Below, piece by piece: positions 24,754 to 34,510 of a stretch of 64,000 bases of DNA. Source of the stretch: Acanthaster planci. Its lineage: Eukaryota > Echinodermata > Asteroidea > Valvatida > Acanthasteridae. Every line of letters begins with the position of its first letter. Positions within the stretch are counted from its first letter, which is position 1. The DNA is taken from the NCBI RefSeq assembly GCF_001949145.1, contig NW_019091591.1, forward strand, positions 76,127-140,126, in the 5' to 3' direction. The notes under the pieces were generated by a model. The model had not been told where the DNA came from. It was given only the letters and a program-made list of their open reading frames with translations, and ran no database searches. The position numbers were made by a program, and so were the translations under genes.

Positions 24754-25549
24754 ACATGTTTTTTTCAAATTCATCTCAAATTCGAGTTAGTGTATAGTTA
24801 CAATGTATGATCTATTAAACTGACAAAGACAATTTCTCCCTTTTGAAACTGGTAATTACAGTCAGTGGTTGGTTAGATGAGACAGTTGGTCTTTTTTGCA
24901 CACAATCCATCAGTTTGTGACACTTGTATTCATCACTTGGCACCAGTTGACAAATTTGGTTTTTTTTTAAGTTGTGTGTACATGTACTGTGAAACTGAAC
25001 AGATTCTCGAGTACATGTGGTGTAATTTTTTATAAGATATTGTCAGGTCAAAATTAGCTAATCACCAGCGAATAAATGGATGTATTAACAAAGAAAGTCA
25101 TCAGATGTTGTCTCGTGTTGTATTTGTGTGGCATGGAAAGTGCTTGAAATATCACTTTAGCCAACCCCCCCCCAAAAAAGACAGGAAATATTCCATGGCA
25201 AAACATGTATATCCCGTTTTGTCATGCATTTGCATACTTAAATTTACCTCTTTGATCCAACAAATTCCCTGAAAAGTTACTGAATACTTAAAATGGCCTT
25301 TTGCCAACACACAAGTCAGACTCACATGTACAGAATGACTATTAATACTGCACATTCATTACACACACACAAGAATTTTTGAACAGAATTTTGCTAAAAT
25401 TGCTAAAGTTGAGGATCTGCATTGTTTACTGACGATTGATGATGTAAAACTAGTTTTAGATGTTTAACATTTTAAAATAATCTCATAACCTGTGTTTCTC
25501 CATACTTCCCGTTCTGCGATGGTACACCATCTTGGCAAGATTGTTTTAA

Positions 25550-28500
25550 TCATGGTTTTAACAAGACAACTTGGCCGCACAGCCCTGCCTGTATACCGCC
25601 CTCTGGGATCACGTATCTCTCAATGTCTGCTTCAATGTTGCCGCCGAGTTCTGTCAGGTTGCGGTTGCTGTCTGCCAGGGTGCAGTACCTCCAGGGGTGG
25701 GTGTGTCTGCTCTTGCCCTGCCTGGCCAGAACGTAGACATCCGAGGTAGGAACGTGGTGCAGGATTGCGTGGACCGTTTGGATGTCATGCGCGTTGACCT
25801 TATCAGAGTTACCACTGCTGATGTGGTACAGGTTTAATATGTCAAGATCCTGATACATCTGTGTCGTGTGGAGACCTTGCAAGTCATGTCTTTTGCACTG
25901 GAGCAAAAACCCTGCCAAAATGTCCAAAATAATCACTGAACTGCAGTGCAGCCTACTTTCAACCTTAATGCTTACAGAAATAAAGTAGAACCTCATGTAA
26001 AAATATCTCTTAAATCCATCTGTCTGACAATCTATCTAAACACCCATCTCAATCTCCCCATCAATCCATGTCCACCCAGGGGCATATCAACTTGTGTCCC
26101 CCTTTTTTATAAAGGTGACTGTTGGCCTTTCAATCATATGGCAAGAGCTTCGACCAGTTTCATGATAAATTAAACCTGCCTATTGGATTCAAGCTTTACT
26201 TTACCTGTAATGACAGCCCAGTGTGCCTTGTGACCCCTCAGACAGCAAGGCTCGCAGTTGCCATCCTTGTCATATCTTTGCCATTGAAGGAAATCTCAGC
26301 CACAGTAAAAGACCGCCCAAAGTTTGACATTGAGACTACACTTTCCTCCACTAATCATAATGATTAATAAACACTGACTTACAATGCCAATGCTCAGATA
26401 GGCTCCATGCTATATGGCCAATTTGGCCAGCTACTCGTCTCAGTGGAAGGCAGTTACAACAAATGATCTTGCTCAGGGACACAAGAATCAATTGCAATCC
26501 ACTGACTGTTCCAACCCATATCGGTAAAATTGTGCCACAGAACATGATTCAGACTGGTAAATTAGCTTTGATAGAAACTGGTGCTCAACAGCTGTGAGAT
26601 GATGTAAAAAAGTCAGGCTATTTAAGGGTTAAAACTTTTATTGAGGATACGGCACCAGCACAGGCCAACCGCTGGCAAGGTGCGCGATGATGTCATCCCG
26701 GTTGTCCATCATGTTTCCTGCCAGCACTCTGCCGCGCACACCACAGGCTTGGGAACCCAGCTCCAACAAATTTGTGGCTGTGAGTGATGAAGTGTGAATT
26801 TTCATTAAGCAGGGGAACGTGTCGGCAACAATGGGGCACAACTGACTTCACATCATAGAGGTGCTAGTAATTTTATACAGCTCACTAATTCATTTCTGTT
26901 TTGAAGCCACTCTCTGAATTTGTTTGAGGCTACTTCTTCTAGTAGAGTTTTTCTTCCATCTAGCTAGGGTTGCAGACCCACTAGAATACATAATTTTTTT
27001 TTAAATGAAAAAAGTTCTTACTTTTCTGACAACAAACACATTCAACACATTGTGCCATTCTTGGTGTGCCCAGCACTCTCTTTTGTATCAAAAGAAAACA
27101 TACACATCCAGATAACTCCCTAAACTGATGAAGCTAATCACATACTTAACAAGTCATGATGAACAGATCACGATTTTCCACAGCTGCTAGGAAATTCTGG
27201 AGGGTTTGTTTGCCTAGTTACTTAATGTTGTCTGTCCTATCTCATCACCTGAGAACATCTCTCCTTGAATAGTGTACCCCTTCTTCTTGGCCGTTTGCAC
27301 AATGTGCCTCCTGTCTGCTAAGACTGGCTCCACCATGTTGACAGCCATGCAAAGGGCTACAATCCCACATCTGCCAAAGAAACATTTACAGAGTCAGGGT
27401 TTCAGACTTGATGCCAGCAACGTGTGGCTCAAGATGGGAAACGTGCACTGATATGCCACAGCTTACAAAGAAACCATTCACAGAGTCTTTGAAGATGGGA
27501 TTATTTTAAATCTATTTCTTTTTTTTAGTTGTTTCAGGGAATGGTGACATTAAAATCGTCTTCATTCTTTGTTTCTGTAGTCCCTCACCTTGTAATTTAT
27601 GTGTGATGTTAACTCATTGTTTATGACCTTGCCGTGCCAGATTGGTTCCCACCATGCCTTACTTAATCTGAACCTCTGTTTTGTGAGAGTAAACATTCCA
27701 CTATTTAGGAGATTGAAATTAGGATTGCAGTCGATGTGTTTACACGTGACAGACTTACACATTGGTGATGTGCAGGAGAGTACATAAATGCAAGTGTGTA
27801 GCTTTTGAAATATGCAAGCAATTCACTTTAAACTTAGGCATATTCAGTCTGAATAGCCAGCCAGTGTCATTTTCACACTTTACACGGCCAGGGGTTGGCG
27901 AAGGAACACGAACCCAGCCCTTGGAGTCAAGGCTGGTAGTTATCGTGAGCCTCGCCCCTGTATCACTCTAAAAAACCACTGCCACTCACACTTTTCCTGC
28001 CCTTGTTATAGGCCTACATCAGATTACTTACTCTGGGCCATGCTGGAGGATGGGCGCTGTGTGGCGATTGCTTGCTATCCACACAGTGTCATCCTCTTCA
28101 CTACACATTCCCCTGCAGAGCAATCAATGCACAGTCATGGCTGTTCACGGCTTCAAATGGCCGAGTAGCTCAAACTGCAGTGTTAGAATAAGGTAGAGTC
28201 TTTAAGGACTTGGCTGTGACTGTAAACAATACATAAATCTATGGGCAATGCATGCTGCCTCTTGCTTGTGTTTTACATAGCTGAATGCATTAGTGCCAGC
28301 CACAGCCAAGTCATTTGGACACAGCTTTCCATTACTGTACAAGCACTAACATATTAGTGGAAGCTTATTCAATTGTACTGCTACCACTTTACTTTGATTT
28401 TAGTGGGGAAAAAAATCAAAGAGGAGAAATTATCCTTCAAGTTTATCTATACCTTTGAAAATCTTCAAAAGCAATTAGACATTATTCCCAACCTGAAATA

Positions 28501-29449
28501 TTGTAGGGGAATGTAAAATGGAAGGTTTTCTCAAATGTCCTAAATGGTTCCCAATGAGGGCAGAGTCAGTTTGAATAATTCACTATTCAAATATTCGACC
28601 TTCAATTTGTTTGAATATCCCAATATTCAATCTTACCAACTGGCAAATTGTTGATGAACAAACCATATACAAAATCAGTTACAATAACACACACATTTGT
28701 GCATTGTGATCAGTATAATACATGTAGCTTCTCACATCTAGGAGTATCTCCAGCCATGATTAGCAAGATTTAAGAGATGAACAAGACTTACAGCCCTGTC
28801 AGAAATTTCTATTCCTTTTAAGTTGTTCAATGAGTAATTGCCTTTTTAAATCGTAAGATTTCTGAAGCTTTTAATTTGAATCTGCTTGAAACAGGCCTCC
28901 ATAGTGTAATGTTTCATTTAAAACAAAAAAGATTTTCCCTTACTTTTCATGAATTTTGCATTTGAATATTCAAATTTGAAAAATAATATTAGAATGTTCG
29001 ACGATCGAATATTCGGTTATTCGGCACAGCCCTATTCCCAATCGAAGGTCATGTCATACAAAATAGCGATAATTTCAGCCCCTTCGCTGCAGATTTTAAT
29101 ACATTACATGTTTACATGTAAGAATTCTGATCATGGCAAGTGCTAAATTCTCAAAAACTGAAACAAACCACGAGAGCAGCTTCTGAATCCCTTTTGCAAT
29201 CTCCTCCTTCCCAGCTTGGGACAAGGACTTCCCTGCGTCGTCCCACACAACGCTCTCCTCCAGACCACCAACGAGCTCGGAGGAGCCAACCCCACCCAAG
29301 GGAGGAAGAGGCTGGCACGGGGGTGGGGGGATCTGCGGAGGTGGGGGAGGAGGAGGAGGAGTATCAGGGGTGGGAGGTTGGAAAGCGCCCGTGGAATCAC
29401 ACGTCCGAGCAGTGGAGACAGGGCTGTGCAGCCTTCCACTTTTTTCCAT
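25550..29449 (-). CDS. ACTMAP: Actin maturation protease (C19orf54 family), 6 exons
   Basis: Family members are cytosolic papain-like cysteine proteases that trim the acetylated N-terminus of immature actin. Exons on the minus strand are 29449-29169, 28112-28032, 27370-27249, 26777-26651, 26275-26205 and 25911-25550, giving 347 residues (human about 351). Residues 24-50 are a proline-rich tract that may bind profilin, as in the human protein. The probable catalytic Cys122 lies in HGPECGIVALCM, at the exon 2/3 junction. The conserved KGYTIQGEMFS follows. GHKAHWAVITG in exon 5 probably holds the catalytic histidine, His222. The C-terminus has VYVLARQGKS and IPEGGIQAGLCGQVVLL, close to the human ending. 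All introns are GT-AG and in frame; the exon 1 donor (TGGTTTGT) is the weakest. The start chosen has G at -3 and +4; the frame stays open upstream to 29542, so a longer N-terminus is possible. Confidence 0.93.
28181..28351. repeat. Inverted-repeat element in ACTMAP intron 1
   Basis: GGACTTGGCTGTGACTG near 28205 pairs with CCAGCCACAGCCAAGTC near 28299. The ends TGTTAG (28181) and CTAACA (28351) are also complementary. The size and structure fit a non-autonomous MITE-like element with decayed arms. Confidence 0.5.
28560..29040. repeat. AT-rich GAATATTC repeat region
   Basis: Repeated GAATATTCAAA, ATATTCGA and TATTCGG words cluster at 28570-28635 and 28955-29020, and the region ends with CGGCACAGCCCTATT. 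This looks like the decayed remnant of a transposon-derived repeat in ACTMAP intron 1. Borders are uncertain. Confidence 0.4.
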
Positions 29450-32100
29450 GACTTGGAACAAGTGGGATGAAAGTCTCCACAGCACTGCACTGCTATGGTA
29501 AAAACCGCTCTGCCTTTTCTCCAATTCAAGGTGGCACACCAATCATGTCTGTCTGACTTCTGCTACGTTAAGGAGAGTCACCTAAAGATTAAAAAGACAC
29601 AAAAGGAGACAGAGTTTCGACAACAAGGTTCGGGTTCGAAACCCCATACACGCTCTAGTTTGCGTGATCACCTTTTACACACATTCTCTATTTCCTGTTT
29701 TTTTCCCAAAGCGAGGTCACTGTAGATACATGAACTGTGTTCCACACATTCCATACTAAGGAACTGAATGTAAACGCTTTACAAGGGGAGACAAACTACA
29801 TGTAGGCCATTCGGGTATTGAAGGGAAGCAAACTATCGTAATCTGTTTGGGGTAAAAAGGAAGAAAACAATCGTAATCCGTTTGGGTCACAATTCGCATG
29901 TGTTCAAGGGTACCAGTTGACTGGGGTACGACTTGACCAGGGCACGAGTTAACTCGGTACGAGCAGACCCAAAATCTATTCAATAGTGAACAAAAGTTCC
30001 CCGATATCCCACCTTGAGAACGCAGTGCTATTCCCTGTTCCAAGTGCGTGACATTACACTAGTAGCAGACTAGGCCTAGTGCCATGACTAATGACTACTC
30101 AGTCTCAGTAGGCTTATATGGAGGAATATTCTCATTCCTCCATGGTACTACTTGAGTTAAGTACTAGTAGACTAATAGGCTAAGTAATGTGAGTTATTGT
30201 TAGTGCTAACTCAGTAACTGTTCCTATCACCATCTGACCGTGGAGGAATATACTGTAGCCATATTTTTTGGCCTATTCCTCCATGTTACTAACACTTTTT
30301 GCCTTGACTATGCATTGCCATGGCTATGCATTGCCATGATTGTCATCATCAGATCATGGTCATGATCAGTATGATCAGACATCAGTTGATCGATCTGATC
30401 ACTGATGATTGTAATTTGTAAATTGTAGGTATAGGCCTAGCCTAATTAACGTTTAGGCCTAAATATGGAATTTAGAAAGGGTTTATTTACCCTGGGCAAC
30501 TTTGGCGTGATCGGATTGGTGAGAGGAGTCGCAAGTAGGCTGACATATTGACGAGCGCCCTCAAGAGAAGAGCAAAAGTAAACTCGCAAAGATGAACAAC
30601 TATAGACAACCCCGGGACACTTGATGGCGCTCAATATGCTTATCGCGCTGGAGCCGATTTTGTATTACGGAGCGCCTTTTAAGGAAAACATGTTTTCTCT
30701 GATTTTATCTCTTTAAATAAATATGGAAGAATCCAATCAAACGCAGTGTCGTTTGTCTCTAGAGCTCAACTATAACAAGCTAAAAAGATTTTTTTCTGTT
30801 CATGGCAAGATGCGAATTCTGAACGTAGATTGCGTCACGACGGGAACTCTCGCCTTGTGTTCGTTGTGCGTGCCAAACAATGTATGGCAGCAAATGCCGA
30901 GAAAAGGAGAGTTGTTCATTTTTTGAAAAAATCATCAGGAGAATATTATTATTACTATAATTTCTTTGGGGGAGGGGGGGTCATGAGTCATGCCGTTCAC
31001 TAGTACCGTCGGAGAATTAACTGAGCAACTGTTCCCCAGCGGTCCCTTCAAAGCTTCCTGATCCCGTGAAGTGCCTCTCAAGTGGTTTTGAAGAGGTGCC
31101 AAGTAGCTCAGTTATGAGTGACCTGTGGTTCACTGCGGTTGGGTGGCTGGGGAGCTTGCTTCCAGCAGGGTTTTCCCTTTCTTGTCAGACCCTCCACACC
31201 ACGAGCACGACTGATGTTTCAAAGTGCTGTCTAATTACACGCTTAACACTCTTCCTTCATTAATTACCTGCTACAGTGTGCTTTCTTTCTATGCTTAGAG
31301 ATTTTCTATTCTCAGCCTGAACCCCAACCGAAGTATCGATTAAGCGTTTCAATGCCATCCCACTCGCAAGTCACCTCTCTTCCAAGAACAGCCAGAAATC
31401 GTCCCTCCAAAAGTGCAGCAGGTTGTCCAGGGCTTTATAAGCCACCATAGGCCATCAATTTACACAAGCCCCTGCTCACATGCTGCTTTATAAGGCTCTC
31501 ACAGCGTTTGTAGTAAATTTATCGATCAACCTACCAATTATAAGCAGCACACTTGGACATCGATCTGTGTCACAGGTTTGGATGGGTTGTTGTACCTGGA
31601 CATGGTACTTATTGCAGGAGTTGGTAAGTGGTTCATTTTGGCGGGTATTCAGGACCACAATGGCCGCGACATGGGTGTCATTCTCAAGTGCCTCGCCTTG
31701 CAGCTGCGGCGCGTGAAATCGTTGACATGCCCGTTCTGAAAGAAAAAGCTTAATCGGAAGGTCTTCACTCTGACGTTCAAGGAATAAATCCGCCATATAT
31801 CTACAAGCCCCTCCAAAACATCACGATGTGAAATGAGAAAATTGTCTTGTCTGTTGTCGATGCACATTTAGAACGCAAAACAGTGTTCGAGACAAAATTT
31901 GGACGATCCATCTTCCCATGTCAAAGTTGCAACTGTATTTCCTAATTCAAGGGATAGCTGTATTTTGGTCGTTTTATTTTGGCCTCAAAAAGGACAGCAA
32001 AAACTTCAAACATCACTCACATTCACTACTGAGACTTTTTGAGAGATACAAGTAGGCCTATTTCGATTGAAGGTTTTAATAGTTCGATTTGGTAACAAAA
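29450..32100. other. ACTMAP 5' flank and non-coding DNA
   Basis: The ACTMAP promoter should lie in the first part. A degenerate 16-bp array (about 29908-29970) is related to the one at 9353, preceded by two copies of a ~33-bp unit containing ATCGTAATC[TC]GTTTGGG (about 29825-29887). Two hairpins of GGAGGAATA...TATTCCTCC lie at 30120-30150 and 30240-30290. A 16-bp direct duplication (CTATGCATTGCCATGG) lies at 30308-30339, followed by a GATC-rich run to 30412. A plus-strand frame at 30723-30926 has no recognisable features. Confidence 0.5.
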
Positions 32101-32112
32101 TTACACACGGAG

Positions 32113-32278
32113 CAGTGGCCTAAACTACGGGGGCACGTACCCCCCAAATGCCCCCCCCCCCCATTTGAAATACATGAACAACCTCTGCTGCAACTCACTG
32201 TCTTTTGGTGCCCCCTTTAAAAACAATGTGTGAACCCCCGGTTGCCCCCTGGACATAACAGCCCTAGTTACGCCACTG
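32113..32278. mobile_element. Remnant of a hAT-like non-autonomous element
   Basis: The left end CAGTGGCCTAAACTACGGGG and right end CCCTAGTTACGCCACTG are approximate inverted repeats, of the type common in hAT-like MITEs. The 8 bases on each side (ACACGGAG and AGACGAAG) agree at 6 of 8 positions, consistent with a worn 8-bp target duplication. The interior has a 13-base C run. There is no coding capacity. Confidence 0.55.
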
Positions 32279-33339
32279 AGACGAAGTCATGCAAGTCCTT
32301 TCGGTATCGAGAGGACTTGCAGTGCAGTCTAGGTGTCACAAAATCTGACAGTCTGATGTCGCCATGTAACATTTAAAAATGCGAAATAATCACTATTGGG
32401 ATCTTCGGAAACTTTTTCTTAAGAAATCTGGCTATCGAGCCAATCAAACTCAACTTTCGAGACAATTACATAAACTCTTCGTTTGGGAAGTAAAAATGAA
32501 AGTTTGTAATAAATGTTGAAAGAAAAACTGGACAAAAATGCTCCAATGATTCAATTTGCTCCCGGACCAATCCACTGCGGGCGATGGCATACGGTGGGCC
32601 GACCATCTGTTGCCGAGTCGGTTGCGATGCGATGGCCCTGCTGGGTGTCGCGGTGCCCCCAGGGCAGCTCCCGTCCGACCTACGCTGGCCGTCATTAACT
32701 GGACAATGGCTGATAAGCCCCAGTCACCCTTCACATGAGCTGGATATAAATTCCCCATTCTTCGCCGGCCTAATCCCCTTGTAATCCTTCAATTATGCTC
32801 AAATTGTTCCCCCTCGACCTCTTTTTTTACCGAGATGGGGATTACAAGGGAATGGGTTTTCGCGAGTAAACAAACATGGCGGTGTAACAACTAATTTATA
32901 CACTAATATTTCTTGCCACTCGCCGAAAATTATTAACCCGTCCGTAGAATAATGACATACATTCCTGCATGCTGCAAATAATGTTTGCACCAGAAGATTG
33001 ACTATCATGTATTGCACCATGGAGAGCTCAGCTAATTGTTTGATTTCAAAAATAAAAAATTATCTATTTACACACGGTACCTCAGAGCTGAAAACAGCCT
33101 CACTGGAAAGATGGGTTGGGTGGTGGAGCTACACCTGCTACAAATGTGTATAATTAGGAGGAGACCACAGGCAAATGATGCCTGTCTGATGGTTTTAACT
33201 AAGACAAAAGCACAGGAAAGTTTGGCTTTTGTTCATACACATATATTACAGACTGTGATTTGAAGAAATTCAACAAATTTTCGGCTTTTGTAAGTACGAG
33301 AATGATGTCATTTGCAATGGATCCTAGAAGTTCTTATTT

Positions 33340-33544
33340 GGGTCATTCCATGAGGTTGGGTCACAATTTGTGACGGCGTCACTTGTTACAGGGGTTTCGT
33401 AAAAATGAAATTGACATTGTTGTTATACATATTGCAAGGCTGAACACAGAGGTGTGTGTAGTCTACAGGTCATGACAGGTGGTACAAGTTTGGGATGTAA
33501 CAAGGACACCGTCACAAATTGTGTCCCACCTCATGGAATGACCC
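33340..33544. mobile_element. MITE with about 50-bp terminal inverted repeats
   Basis: The left end GGGTCATTCCATGAGGT continues to TTGTTACA near 33390. It is matched in inverted orientation by TGTAACAAGG near 33496 through to CCTCATGGAATGACCC at 33544, with only a few mismatches. The 205-bp element is flanked by the direct repeat ATTT (33336-33339 and 33545-33548), a likely target-site duplication. There is no coding frame. The high arm identity suggests fairly recent insertion. Confidence 0.9.
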
Positions 33545-33989
33545 ATTTGAGTAGTAAGGAAATCTTTGTTAATAGTAAGGTTTGACCTAGAAACCTGCTG
33601 AGGGAACTTAAGTGTTCCTACAATTAAAATGATCTTATAATTTTGATGTGATATCACAAGTCAGGAATTTTTATTCCAAGGCTCCTGGTCTCTTTTAGAG
33701 GAAGGCTTTTTGAGCCTTTGTTTCATTGGTATATTTGATCTCTTAGTGGAGTTTGTATTCAACCAATCACAATACGCAATGGATCAAGGCAAACAACGAT
33801 GAGTGACGTCAAAGTGAGTGCAATCATGATCAATTAGTCCCCATCAATTTTGCGCCCCTGGATTTATCTTTTTTCTTTTAGAGGTAAATGACCAAGAGGA
33901 AACTTGTTCATTTACTACGAGATGAATAAACAAAAGGAAATAAGAAAATTAACCCAAAATTTCAGCTGGTTTTCTGAACATTTTCGCGA

Positions 33990-34510
33990 CCAAGTAAACC
34001 TTAGCTTCATCAATGAAAAAAACAAATTAATATCTTTAGTGCACCTATACATGTACTTTGTTGGCATTTAAAGGGTAGATGCACTCAATTTGTTCTAATA
34101 CAAACCTTCAAAACGCACCTTAACCTTTCAGTTAACTTTATTTTCAAGGTTTGTGTAACTATGAAAGGGAGTTTTACTGAGTTTTTTTGTGCTAATGAGA
34201 TTTCCGTATTCATCAGCAAAACTGTAATGTCATCCAATGAAGAACCTACATGTTACACTGGCTTAATTGACAGAAGAAAGGCCTGAATTTTCGAAGATTT
34301 CTGGACAAAATTTCTCTTCTGATTCGTTGTTATTTATATGCATAAAGAGCACTCAATCCCTTCCTATAAATTGTTTTCAATAAGTAAACTCTGGGTCACA
34401 TTTTTAATTAACAGAAAAACCAATGCAACGAACTATGTCTTCCCTGAATGACATCACAGCAACCCCGCCCTCTCTTGTTCGGGAAAGCATGGACAACTCA
34501 AATTTTTTTA
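33990..34510. repeat. Dispersed repeat, copy A
   Basis: The segment around 34430-34500 (GAATGACATCACAGCAAC, CGCCCTC, then AAAGCATG) is clearly related to 59826-59885, and weaker similarity extends several hundred bases upstream in both. The outer borders are estimates. Confidence 0.55.

Larger units (their letters stand above)
20531..25549. other. 3' flanks of PNN and ACTMAP; no further gene recognised
   Basis: The two genes converge on this 5-kb interval. The first 2 kb probably contains the pinin 3' untranslated region. The rest is AT-rich with poly-T/poly-A tracts, a short direct repeat of GTAAATGTC...GACATC at about 22635-22680, and scattered TACATGTA. The many short frames (such as 23420-23689 and 24155-24418) show no family features. 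Confidence 0.5.

Noticed and set aside
27880-27965. Possible tRNA-like segment in ACTMAP intron 2
   Set aside because: The minus strand has a GGTTCGTGTTCC word, but there is no matching A box or cloverleaf.
29140-29470. Plus-strand frames opposite ACTMAP exon 1
   Set aside because: They are the G-rich complement of the proline-rich coding tract; the minus frame fits the family.
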